Source of the DNA: Methanosphaera stadtmanae | Lineage (GTDB): Archaea; Methanobacteriota; Methanobacteria; Methanobacteriales; Methanobacteriaceae | DNA length: 46,134 nucleotides | Assembly (NCBI GenBank): GCA_015062805.1 | Contig: SUTQ01000019.1 | Coordinates: forward strand, 1 to 46,134 | Reading direction: 5' to 3' | Shown: positions 18,051-27,227 of the stretch, in pieces | Numbering within the stretch: the first letter of the stretch is position 1 | Layout of the letters: every line of letters begins with the position of its first letter | Translations under genes and position numbers: made by a program | The notes under the pieces: model-generated | Told to the model about the DNA's origin: nothing | Databases searched by the model: none | The model's input: the letters and a program-made list of their open reading frames with translations, nothing else

Positions 18051-18335
18051 ATGGCATTAGACGATTATAAAGAATACCTTGGATTACTAATCTTTGGAAA
18101 CATTGAAAACTTAGTATTATCATCACAAGGTGCTGTTGCCGGCGTGGATCCTATCGTTTTAGGTTCACTTACACTTGTTGCTGTTATCATATGGTTATTA
18201 ATAGGAACCTATGGAACAAAAGTAGCTATTAAATATGCTAGAGTAATTGAATTTATTGGTGGTCTAGCAATATTTATTTTAGGACTTCAATCATTATTAG
18301 GTGCACTACCTCTTGTTATTCAACAATTCTTTTAA
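18051..18335 (+). CDS. Half-size membrane protein, LysE/MntP/CadD-like (second of tandem pair)
   Basis: A 94-residue paralogue of the preceding protein with the same three membrane segments and motifs (GNIENLVL, DPIVLG, VIIWLLIGTYGT, VIEFIG, ILGLQS). It differs mainly at both ends, with a charged MALDDYKEY start and a hydrophobic tail ending IQQFF. GGTGAT lies three bases before the ATG. The 21-bp gap to its partner and a hairpin terminator just after it define a two-gene operon. Conserved Glu/Asn in helix 1 and the Asp-Pro loop are the best candidates for ion coordination. An alternative is a membrane scaffold of unknown role. Confidence 0.75.
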   Translation: MALDDYKEYLGLLIFGNIENLVLSSQGAVAGVDPIVLGSLTLVAVIIWLLIGTYGTKVAIKYARVIEFIGGLAIFILGLQSLLGALPLVIQQFF

Positions 18336-18365
18336 ATATATGATTTAATCATATATCCTTTTTTT
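18336..18365 (+). terminator. Hairpin-T terminator after the membrane-protein pair
   Basis: ATATATGATT and AATCATATAT (18336-18345 and 18347-18356) form a perfect 10-bp inverted repeat around one base, directly after the stop codon, followed by seven T at 18359-18365. Confidence 0.55.
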
Positions 18366-18414
18366 ATAAAAATATTTAAATAATATTAGAATCATTAGTA
18401 TTTAAAAAAAAAGA

Positions 18415-21400
18415 TTATTTAGTATCATCTTTTAATGTAACGATACTACTTGAATCAATATTTAATTTATCTGAGAATCTTAAAAAGCTAATAACTTCAT
18501 TTAATTTATTAGCCGTCTTAGCAGACAATGATTTAAAACCTAATAATTTTGAAACCAATTTGGCTAATTGATCTATTTTAACAGAATTGTTAAGTATTAA
18601 AACTTGTGTGATAGCTTCTATAATCTCATCATCAGATATGTAATCTATATTTGGTTTAATTCTTTTTCTTACGACAATTTCTTTTTTGAATATGTAATAA
18701 TAATTATTTTTAACATATATTTCATGTGAATGTTGCAACAATGATGAAATCATTGTATCAATAGAAGACTTAAATTTTTTAGTTGCTTTAACATCATATA
18801 CCTTTTTCAATCGGTTATATATTTCTTCACGGTGAATAGGTGCTTCAATCCTGATTATATCTTCAATAACCTCAATAACCTCTGAATTATTTAAAGAATA
18901 AAAGTCTTCACAGTCTATATTATTCTCATAATATATGTAATCTTTATCCGTAGAAGGTTGATCTACTTCAACTTTTTTAACCTGAACTTTAGATTTTACT
19001 TTATCCTCATTTGATTCAGATTGTTTTTTCATTTCTTCTACTTTATCAGTATCTTGAATTGATTGTTCAACAGACTGAACATCATCCGATTGTCCGATAG
19101 AAAGATTTTCTTCAATTTTAACTTCTTCCATTACTTCAAAATCATCATCCGAATCAATAGAATTTTTTCCTCTTATTTCTTTTAAATCATGAATAATTAC
19201 ATTATCAGAATCTTCTTCATCAAGTACTTCAAATATCTCATCAAATTCATCAAATGAACCTTTTTCTTCATTGATTTGATTTGGAACATCAGATTTAGAA
19301 GAATCTTTTACTACACTTTCTTTATGAGATGAGTTTAAATTTTCAATAGAATTATTTTCAACATTCTCTTCTTTTACTTTATCAACAACAATTGTATCCT
19401 CATTTATCTCATCAAGAGTTTTGATACTTTGTTCTTTGTTTTTAATAGCTTCATTTATCGCATTAAGTAAATTTTGTTTTGCATTTTGTCTGTTATGATA
19501 CCATTCTGTTGACCAAATTCTATGATAATTCCATCCCAATCCTTCCAACATGTTTTGTCGAATTCTATCTCTTTCTCTGGCAGATGCACCATCGTTATAT
19601 TCTGTACCATCACATTCTATTGCCAAGATATATTCATCGTCATTATTAGGATCCAATACTGCCAAATCAACACGATAACCAGAACATCCAACTCTTTTTT
19701 CAACTTTATATCCTTTTTTTATCAAGAAATTATAAACTGATTTTTCGAACTCTGAATCGAATTTTTGTTCTTCCATGAAATTTGATGGGAATCTTCCATG
19801 CTCTGCATAGTATAAGTATGTTTTTAGCACTTGTACACCCTTAGGTGATCTTGGTGAAAGATGCATGTCAGAAGATTTAAAGTTAGCAAAGACTATACAT
19901 TTTTCTTTAGCACGTGTTGTTAATACGTTTAATCTTCTTTCTCCACCATCATTATTTAATGGACCAAAGTTACTGGATAAATTATGTGTTTCATCAAAAC
20001 CATAACCTACACTAATTAACATTACGTCTCTCTCATCACCCTGAATGTTTTCAATGTTCTTAACAAAGAATGCTTTATCTCCCGTAGAGTTGAAATATGG
20101 GTCAAGTTCAGGATTTTCTTTGAGTTTTAATTCTAATTCTTCAAGTATTGCTTGTTTTTGTGCTACACTGAATGTACCTATTCCTAAACTTTTTTGGAAT
20201 CCATATTTTCCAAAGTGCTGCAATGCGTATTCAACTACTTCCTTTGCTTCACCCTTATTTTGTCTGGTTTTTCCTTTATCATATATGTTATTTGGATTAT
20301 AGACTAATTTAAGACCCAAGTTTTCTGAATTGATTATGGGAGATGGATATATAAACAAATCATTATTATAGAATTCCAAATTTGAAACTGCAATTAAAGA
20401 CTCATGTCTACTTCGGTAATGGCATTTCAACATCCTATATGGTAAAACGGTTTTACAGAAATGAAGAATGCTTTCAACATCCTGAACATGCATATCTTCC
20501 GCTTCTTGAGATTCTATGTTAGTTTCAACATCAAAGAAAGCTGTTGGAGGCAACTGTTTTGTATCTCCCATGATTATATAATGTTTTCCTCTTAATAATG
20601 CACCTATAGCATCTTCAATTTTTACCTGACTAGCTTCATCAAAAATTATATAATCAAAGTAAGATTCAAATGTCTTTGTATCCAGATATTGAGCTATAGA
20701 CAAAGGACTCATAAGTAAACATGGTTTGATATCAGTAATGACATCATTACATTCCTTCAATATTTGTCTAATAGATTTGTGATTTCGCTTCTTATTCATT
20801 TCATGAACTAGTATACCCAGCTGTGAAGTTGGAGCAATACTTATGGATAAATCTGGCCTTTGATTATCCAATATCTCTTTAACCCTATATTTATTGAGAT
20901 CAATTGTTTGAACATCTAATTCTTTGAACAATTGAATATTCTTTTCATATATGTTTGAGTTAAAATTCTTTAATATTTCATGTTTATCAAATATTTCTAT
21001 CAAAATATTGTTAGCAAAGTTAAACTCAAATAATGGTACGATGGCATCAGCCTTGATTTTATCATTTTTAATGAGTTTAATGATTTCACTAGTATAATTA
21101 TTTTTAAATTGAGAACAATACGTGTTAAATTGACTCCAATCACTTAATGAACGAATATTTTCTGTAATACTTTGAATAATTCCATTAAAATCTTCAAGTT
21201 TGATAGAATTTATATTATTTTCACTAAGTTTATTTTTAAAATGTAATAATGAATTAAGATAATCATAATCTTCTGCTATTTCACCATATTTGACTTCTAA
21301 ATCATCTATAATTAGTTTTAATTCATCTTTACTAAAGTTATCAATTATTACTCTATTAGAATTATCTTCTTTAACATACTTTGAGATACCCTCATATTCA

Positions 21401-23778
21401 CTAACCAATTTCGAGAAGTCAGTATCAACGTTGTTCCATGATTTAAAATATTTTTTGGCTGTAGATTCATTTTCATCAATGAATTTCTTTAATTCTTTTT
21501 GTTTGTATAATAAATCAACATGGAACTCTATATCATCTAATGTTTTGAAATAATCCTTTTTGAAAATTTTTGATACCTTAGCATTTATTTCATTTAAATC
21601 ATCAAAAAGATTAATTAATCTTTCCAATTCATAGATAACTTTTTCAGCAACTAAATTGTTAGATGTATAATAAGGCAATACTGTATTAATTACTCCATTT
21701 ACATCGTCATTCCACATGAATAAATTATCAAAATCTTCTGTTATGGTATTATCATCAACATCCTGAGAATAATAACTTTTTAATTCATTTTTAGATCTTT
21801 TATAATCCTTATTCATGAATTTAGTAAAGGAATCCTTATTTGATTTGAATTGATAGAACTTTTGAACTATATCAGGATCATTTAATGCTCTTTTAACCGG
21901 AGATTCCTGTAGTGATTTGTAAGCTTCTTTGATTTTATTAAGTAATGATCTTGCTTCATGATGAAACATGAAATCAGAAGAGATTTCAGAAGATCGTATT
22001 TTAAATAACAATTGATCTGCTTTCTCTTTAATCGGTTCTATATCTATTTTATTGATATCAATGGCATTATTGAAATTATTTTGATATTCCTGTACTGAAT
22101 CAACTATCTGTTTTAATTTTCCATCTTCTAAAGAATAATCTTGGTCAGATAATGCTAATCTAGCTTGTTGTATATATTTTTTAATTTCACCATATTTGAC
22201 TGGTTTTTGAAGATTGGTTTTATGACTGAATTCTTCAATATCCTGTTGAACATGTTCCATGTGACTATCTATTTCAGATGATTTAAAATTAATGTTATCT
22301 ATATCATCCGGTGAAAGATAATTAATATTAGTATAGTTCCAAGGATTATCCTTAATTGGACTAATTAATTTATATATTTCTGCAATTTCATCTATGTTTG
22401 ATACAAGCTCTGAACGTTTTTTAGGGGTATAATTTTTTAGACTAGGCAAGTTAAATTTATACACCCTCTGACCAATTTTTTCAAGTTCTTGATAATTTAA
22501 TTCATACATTCCTATTAAATCATAAATGGATAAGTTAGTATCACCATATTTTGTTCGAATAAGTTGCCTATATTCATTTAAATTACTAATTGATTGCTGA
22601 AGTTTTTCATAATCTTCATAATCATCAACTTCAACTTTATCCATTAATAATGATTTGTTTAAATCATCTAGGAAAGATCTCTTCCTTGTTTTATTGCTGT
22701 GTAACTCCAAACAATAACTTCCTAAACCAACACTATCCATCCTTTTTTTAACAACATCAAGTGCAGCCATCTTTTCACTAACGAATAATATTTTTTTTCC
22801 GTTAGCCAATAATTCAGATATTAAATTTACAATTGTTTGAGATTTACCAGTACCTGGAGGACCTTCAACTACAAGACTATGACCCTTTTTAGCATCTTCT
22901 ATTACAGCGATTTGTGAAGAATCTGCATCAACAACATTATAATTGTCAATAGGATTTAAATCTTCATCAATAGATTTAACATTGAATGAATCAAAACTAT
23001 CAACTTCACTTAAACCAAATAATCTACCAATTTCACTTTTTTCTATATGATCCCAGTTTTCTATCGATAAATCTTTGAACATTACAAATTTTTTGAAACT
23101 AAATGTGCTGATATATGCCTGACTAAGAACATTCCATCCTTTTTTGAATTCGATTGCCCGTTTAACTTGATTAATATACTCAACCAAATCGTTTTTATTT
23201 TCTATACTGTTTTGTTCAGGTAATATTATCCCTTGTTCCTGAAGTTTATGCTTTAATGATAAATTTAATGAAATATCTTCACTAGTCCAATGAACCTTAA
23301 AAGGTGAACCAACTGATCTTCTTGATAATTCTATTGGAACTAAGACTAATGGTGCTTTATGGGTTGAATTATCCTTTTGTTGTTTCCATTCAACAAAACC
23401 TAATGCTAAAAACAGATTATTGTAACCCAAATCCTGTACACTTGTTCTGAAATACTGGAATAATGAAAATAATCTTTTTTGAAGTTCTTTTTCTGTTAAT
23501 GTTGTTTGTAACTGTAAATCTTCATCTTTATCTGAATCGATAGGTATTGACCATATTCCATCTTCTGAATCTTTAGATGAAGATTTAGGTAAAAAAGATA
23601 ATTTATTCTTATTTAAAACTAATGAATCATAAAGATCCATTATATCTACATCAACAATAGGAACAGTTCTAGCAACTTCTTTAAAATTAAGTAAATTATT
23701 CCTTAAACCCATATCTAAAAGGTTTTGCTGTAAAGTGTTGAATACATCATTAAAGTCTAATTTAGAACGTTCTTCCAT
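18415..23778 (-). CDS. Giant SF1 helicase-nuclease (DUF4011 - AAA_11/12 - DUF559-like - DUF3320)
   Basis: A 1787-residue protein. The N-terminus (LQQNLLDMGLRNNLLNFK) is DUF4011. The helicase core starts with Walker A GPPGTGKS at 306-313; a long coiled-coil insertion (about 370-1020) separates it from the DEAD-box equivalent YIIFDEASQVKIEDA, then MGDTKQLPP, YRSRHESL, IENIQGDERDV and LTTRAKEKCIVFAN. A PD-(D/E)xK nuclease of the MTES_1575/DUF559 (Vsr-like) type follows near 1360-1440 (GYRVDLAVLD, AIECDGTEY, RIWSTEW). After an acidic linker (about 1470-1640) comes DUF3320 (VIEDIIRIEAPIHREEIYNR) and a final helical segment. Such Upf1-like helicase-nucleases are common in prokaryotic defence islands; cleavage of foreign nucleic acid is the likely role (inference). 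GGGAT precedes the ATG. All visible catalytic motifs are intact. Confidence 0.9.
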   Translation of the reverse strand: MEERSKLDFNDVFNTLQQNLLDMGLRNNLLNFKEVARTVPIVDVDIMDLYDSLVLNKNKLSFLPKSSSKDSEDGIWSIPIDSDKDEDLQLQTTLTEKELQKRLFSLFQYFRTSVQDLGYNNLFLALGFVEWKQQKDNSTHKAPLVLVPIELSRRSVGSPFKVHWTSEDISLNLSLKHKLQEQGIILPEQNSIENKNDLVEYINQVKRAIEFKKGWNVLSQAYISTFSFKKFVMFKDLSIENWDHIEKSEIGRLFGLSEVDSFDSFNVKSIDEDLNPIDNYNVVDADSSQIAVIEDAKKGHSLVVEGPPGTGKSQTIVNLISELLANGKKILFVSEKMAALDVVKKRMDSVGLGSYCLELHSNKTRKRSFLDDLNKSLLMDKVEVDDYEDYEKLQQSISNLNEYRQLIRTKYGDTNLSIYDLIGMYELNYQELEKIGQRVYKFNLPSLKNYTPKKRSELVSNIDEIAEIYKLISPIKDNPWNYTNINYLSPDDIDNINFKSSEIDSHMEHVQQDIEEFSHKTNLQKPVKYGEIKKYIQQARLALSDQDYSLEDGKLKQIVDSVQEYQNNFNNAIDINKIDIEPIKEKADQLLFKIRSSEISSDFMFHHEARSLLNKIKEAYKSLQESPVKRALNDPDIVQKFYQFKSNKDSFTKFMNKDYKRSKNELKSYYSQDVDDNTITEDFDNLFMWNDDVNGVINTVLPYYTSNNLVAEKVIYELERLINLFDDLNEINAKVSKIFKKDYFKTLDDIEFHVDLLYKQKELKKFIDENESTAKKYFKSWNNVDTDFSKLVSEYEGISKYVKEDNSNRVIIDNFSKDELKLIIDDLEVKYGEIAEDYDYLNSLLHFKNKLSENNINSIKLEDFNGIIQSITENIRSLSDWSQFNTYCSQFKNNYTSEIIKLIKNDKIKADAIVPLFEFNFANNILIEIFDKHEILKNFNSNIYEKNIQLFKELDVQTIDLNKYRVKEILDNQRPDLSISIAPTSQLGILVHEMNKKRNHKSIRQILKECNDVITDIKPCLLMSPLSIAQYLDTKTFESYFDYIIFDEASQVKIEDAIGALLRGKHYIIMGDTKQLPPTAFFDVETNIESQEAEDMHVQDVESILHFCKTVLPYRMLKCHYRSRHESLIAVSNLEFYNNDLFIYPSPIINSENLGLKLVYNPNNIYDKGKTRQNKGEAKEVVEYALQHFGKYGFQKSLGIGTFSVAQKQAILEELELKLKENPELDPYFNSTGDKAFFVKNIENIQGDERDVMLISVGYGFDETHNLSSNFGPLNNDGGERRLNVLTTRAKEKCIVFANFKSSDMHLSPRSPKGVQVLKTYLYYAEHGRFPSNFMEEQKFDSEFEKSVYNFLIKKGYKVEKRVGCSGYRVDLAVLDPNNDDEYILAIECDGTEYNDGASARERDRIRQNMLEGLGWNYHRIWSTEWYHNRQNAKQNLLNAINEAIKNKEQSIKTLDEINEDTIVVDKVKEENVENNSIENLNSSHKESVVKDSSKSDVPNQINEEKGSFDEFDEIFEVLDEEDSDNVIIHDLKEIRGKNSIDSDDDFEVMEEVKIEENLSIGQSDDVQSVEQSIQDTDKVEEMKKQSESNEDKVKSKVQVKKVEVDQPSTDKDYIYYENNIDCEDFYSLNNSEVIEVIEDIIRIEAPIHREEIYNRLKKVYDVKATKKFKSSIDTMISSLLQHSHEIYVKNNYYYIFKKEIVVRKRIKPNIDYISDDEIIEAITQVLILNNSVKIDQLAKLVSKLLGFKSLSAKTANKLNEVISFLRFSDKLNIDSSSIVTLKDDTK

Positions 23779-23925
23779 AAAATCCCTGTAAATAATACAA
23801 TTAAATTTAAAAAAATTATAAAATATTTATCTTTAAAAAAATTCTTATATTATGATATGTAAATAACAAATATTATAATTTAGTATTGAAATATGAAAAA
23901 GAATTATCGAATCATTGGTGAAAAT

Positions 23926-24249
23926 ATGGAAGAAGTAATTAAAAAAATTATAAAATTTAGAGATGATCGTGACTGGAAACAGTTTCAGACATTAGAAAAC
24001 TTAGCAAAATCAATTTCCATCGAATCAGCCGAATTACTAGAAAATTTTCAATGGGATGATAATTACGATATAGAACACGTTGAAGAAGAATTAGCAGATG
24101 TTCTCATATATTCATATCTAATGGCAATTACTATGAATGTAGATGTTAAAGAAATTATGCTTAAAAAAATAGAAAAAAATGAGAAAAAATATCCTGTTGA
24201 AAAGTCTAAAGGAAAATCAGCCAAATATACTGAATTACTTACGCTTTAG
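23926..24249 (+). CDS. MazG-like nucleotide pyrophosphohydrolase
   Basis: A 107-residue all-alpha NTP pyrophosphohydrolase of the MazG/dCTPase (RS21-C6-like) class. The metal-binding signature is present: ESAELLENFQW (ExxE), then 20-odd residues on, EEELADVLIYSYLMA (ExxD). It hydrolyses (d)NTPs to monophosphates, and removes non-canonical nucleotides in characterised relatives. The start is set at 23926, where GGTGA lies four bases upstream and MEEVIKKIIKFRDDRDW matches family N-termini; an ATG at 23893 in the same frame lacks a site. It is divergent from the helicase-nuclease gene with 147 bp between starts, and overlaps the convergent HerA-like gene by 15 bp. Confidence 0.85.
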   Translation: MEEVIKKIIKFRDDRDWKQFQTLENLAKSISIESAELLENFQWDDNYDIEHVEEELADVLIYSYLMAITMNVDVKEIMLKKIEKNEKKYPVEKSKGKSAKYTELLTL

Positions 24250-25836
24250 TTGACCAAATATACCTCTGACAATTTGTCTAGAGACTTCCCTAACAACAGT
24301 ATTTGCGGCATTAGTAGCTATCCTTTCCATTTCTGATTTTCCTGTAGTACTCTGACTGGTTCTACCTCTTTTTGTGGTTTTGGTTAAATCTATATTGTCC
24401 ATAGTTTGTTGAAGAACATCAGGTAATGGGAAACCACCTTGTTTTTGTTCTGTTTGAGGAATTTGTTGTTGATTCTGATAAGCTGAATTGTCTTGTGGCT
24501 GATAATCTTGAGGATTATATTGGCCCATATCTTGAACGGGTGCTTGCTGTACTTTTTGTAAAAGACGTTCGTAAGCAGATTCCCTATCCAACATTTCCTG
24601 ATATTTTACTTTTAACAATGAAATATTAACAATTTGTTCCCTATATGAATCTTCAATTGCCCCGCTATAACATTGTGGAGGTATAATATCAACTTTTTCT
24701 ACAATGGTAGGAACTCCTTCTTTATCCAAGACAGATACCAATGCTTGACCTATTCCCAAATTAGATATTTCATCCGCAGTATCGAAATTAGGATTTGGCC
24801 TAAATGTTTCGGCAGCTACTTTAACAGCTTTCTGATCTTTTGGTGTGTAAGCCCTCAATGCATGTTGAATTCTATTTCCTAACTGTGATAATATCTCATC
24901 AGGAATATCTGTTGGACTTTGTGTAATGAAATACAAACCAATTCCTTTGGAACGTATTAATCGTACAATTTGTTCAATTTTTCTCTGGAAAACTGGATTC
25001 ATATTATCAAATAATAAATGAGCTTCATCGAAGAAGAAAACAAATTTTGGTTTCTCAAGATCCCCAACTTCTGGCATGGATTCAAAGATTTCTGTTAACA
25101 TCCATAACAAGAATGTTGAATATAAGTCAGGTGCCAAAGATAATTTTACAGAATCAAATACGTTAATTATACCTTTACCATTATCATCACATTGAAGGAA
25201 ATCATTTAATTCCAAAGCAGGTTCACCAAAGAATTTATCCCCACCCTGTTCTTCTAAAGTTAACAGTGAACGTAATATAGTATTTGCTGATTTTGTTGCA
25301 ATTGCCCCGTATTGTGGTTCATATCTTTCCCTATTTTCAGTAACATAATTTATCATAGATTTCAAATCTTTAATATCTATTAACAATAAGGATTCAGAGT
25401 CTGCTACTTTAAAAATTATGTTTAATACACCAGCCTGAGCTTCACTGAGTCTTAATATTTTTGATAACAAAATAGGACCCATTTGTGAAATTGTTACTCT
25501 GATAGGTAATCCTTTTTCACCAAATAAATCCCAAAATTCTACAGGATATCCTTTGAAACTAAATCCTTTAGATTGTAAATCATATTTTTCAACTCTTTTA
25601 GAAACATTTTCGTTAGGTTCACCTGCTTTTGATAAACCTGCTAAATCCCCTTTCATATCTGCAACAAATACTGGAACACCCATATCACTAAATGATTCAG
25701 CTAATGCCTTTAAGGTATATGTTTTTCCTGTTCCTGTTGCACCAGCTATTATTCCATGCCTATTTGCCAATTTAGGATGTAACGTTACACATGTTTCATC
25801 ATTACATCCAATTAATATAGAATCTTCAGTATACAT
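24235..25836 (-). CDS. HerA-like ATPase, DUF853 family
   Basis: A 533-residue FtsK/HerA-type P-loop ATPase of the DUF853 (YjgR-like) family. Walker A is GATGTGKT at 32-39 following NRHGIIA; VADMKGDLAGLS is characteristic; Walker B is FVFFFDEAHLLFDNMNPV near 265; sensor-type region GIGLYFITQSPTDIPDEIL follows. The C-terminus is Gln/Pro-rich and disordered (about 425-475) and ends in a basic tail. Relatives are hexameric motors on DNA or protein; DUF853 proteins themselves have no settled function. GGAGA precedes the ATG. Adjacent to MazG and the helicase-nuclease, it may belong to a DNA-processing or defence locus (inference). Confidence 0.88.
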   Translation of the reverse strand: MYTEDSILIGCNDETCVTLHPKLANRHGIIAGATGTGKTYTLKALAESFSDMGVPVFVADMKGDLAGLSKAGEPNENVSKRVEKYDLQSKGFSFKGYPVEFWDLFGEKGLPIRVTISQMGPILLSKILRLSEAQAGVLNIIFKVADSESLLLIDIKDLKSMINYVTENRERYEPQYGAIATKSANTILRSLLTLEEQGGDKFFGEPALELNDFLQCDDNGKGIINVFDSVKLSLAPDLYSTFLLWMLTEIFESMPEVGDLEKPKFVFFFDEAHLLFDNMNPVFQRKIEQIVRLIRSKGIGLYFITQSPTDIPDEILSQLGNRIQHALRAYTPKDQKAVKVAAETFRPNPNFDTADEISNLGIGQALVSVLDKEGVPTIVEKVDIIPPQCYSGAIEDSYREQIVNISLLKVKYQEMLDRESAYERLLQKVQQAPVQDMGQYNPQDYQPQDNSAYQNQQQIPQTEQKQGGFPLPDVLQQTMDNIDLTKTTKRGRTSQSTTGKSEMERIATNAANTVVREVSRQIVRGIFGQLKRK

Positions 25837-25966
25837 ATTGATTTCTCCATTTAGAACTTTATTGTTAATTTATCTGTAAATGACTATTAAAATATTTAAT
25901 TGAATAATGTAATTGAAAAAAAAGAAATGAAAATGAGTAGTTATAGTTAAAAAAAATTTATATTAA

Positions 25967-27124
25967 TCATTCAATACTAGTTATTGCTTCTTTAAACCTG
26001 TTTAATCCATCAAGAAGCATTTCTTTAGGACATGCTATGTTTAGTCTTAGGAAATTATCACCATTTTCACCAAATTGAACTCCGGGTGATAAAAGTAATC
26101 CAGTTGTTTGATTAATATATTCTGCTAATTCTTTGGATTTGAATTTTATTTTACTACAATCCAACCATAACAAATATGTAGCATTGGAAGGGACTAATTC
26201 AACTATCGACAATTCTTTTTTCAAAAAATCATCAACCAACAATTTGTTTTGATAAACATATTCATTTAATTGATTTAACCATTTTTCACAGTGATTGAAA
26301 GCTGTAATTGTAGCAACTATAGAAAATACATTTATATGTGATGAATCATCTATCTCTAATCTATTCTGTATTATATCATACAGTTGTCTGTTTTTAACAT
26401 GTATCACTGAACTTTGTATGCCTGCTATGTTAAAAGTCTTTGTGGGTGCCAAACATGTGATGATTTTATCATTATCAGTTACTATGCTTTCTAATGCTAT
26501 ATACTTATTTCCAGGATCTACTAAATCACAATGAATTTCATCTGAAATTAATATAACATCATATTTTTTACATAAAAATGCTATTTCTTCTAATTCCTTT
26601 TTATTCCATGTTTTTCCTACAGGGTTATGGGGATTACAAAGTAACATCATAGTAACATTTTCATTAGATAATTTATCTTCCAAGTCAGCAAAATCTATTG
26701 AATATCTTTTTCCATCATAAACAAGTTTATTTTCAATAACTTTTCTGTTGTTATCCAATATCACCTTGAAAAATATATGATAAACAGGTGTTTGTATGAG
26801 TATACAATCATTTTCTTCAGTTAACGCTCTTATAATGCTGGATATTGATGGCATTACTCCCACGGAAAAAAGTAAATTTTCCTTTTTCATTTTTAAATCA
26901 TGTCTATTATCCCACCAATTTATATATGAATTAAAATATTCGTCTGGAATTACAGCATAACCAAAAATACCATGATGAACTCTTTTTGTCAATGCTTCAA
27001 TTATCTCGGGTGCAACTTTAAAATCCATATCTGCTACCCACATAGGTAACTGTGTATCAAAATAATCCCATTTTACTGAACTAGTATTCTTTCTATCTAT
27101 AATTGTATCAAAATCATATTTCAT
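25967..27124 (-). CDS. MalY/PatB-family PLP aminotransferase (cystathionine beta-lyase-like), copy 1
   Basis: A 385-residue fold-type I PLP enzyme. MalY/PatB signatures: YDFDTIIDRKNTSSVKWDYF and MWVADMDFKVAPEIIEAL at the start, LLCNPHNPVGKTWNKKEL, LISDEIHCDLVDPG and the PLP lysine in CLAPTKTFNIAGIQSS. Members carry C-S beta-lyase activity on cystathionine or cysteine conjugates. A GGGGA site precedes the ATG. A close paralogue lies directly upstream in the same orientation (103-bp gap), a tandem duplication. Exact substrate cannot be stated. Confidence 0.9.
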   Translation of the reverse strand: MKYDFDTIIDRKNTSSVKWDYFDTQLPMWVADMDFKVAPEIIEALTKRVHHGIFGYAVIPDEYFNSYINWWDNRHDLKMKKENLLFSVGVMPSISSIIRALTEENDCILIQTPVYHIFFKVILDNNRKVIENKLVYDGKRYSIDFADLEDKLSNENVTMMLLCNPHNPVGKTWNKKELEEIAFLCKKYDVILISDEIHCDLVDPGNKYIALESIVTDNDKIITCLAPTKTFNIAGIQSSVIHVKNRQLYDIIQNRLEIDDSSHINVFSIVATITAFNHCEKWLNQLNEYVYQNKLLVDDFLKKELSIVELVPSNATYLLWLDCSKIKFKSKELAEYINQTTGLLLSPGVQFGENGDNFLRLNIACPKEMLLDGLNRFKEAITSIE

Positions 27125-27227
27125 AGTTTATTCCCCAAAATAAGTATTAAAATAAGAATAAAAAGAAGGATGGTGTTTATAAATTATTATTTTTTAGATT
27201 TTTTTTCTTGAATAATCCTCAAGAATT

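Noticed and set aside
18415-23778. Assignment of the helicase-nuclease to a named defence system such as BREX, DISARM or Mokosh
   Set aside because: The partner genes of those systems (methyltransferase, PglZ, phospholipase-D domain and others) are not next to it.
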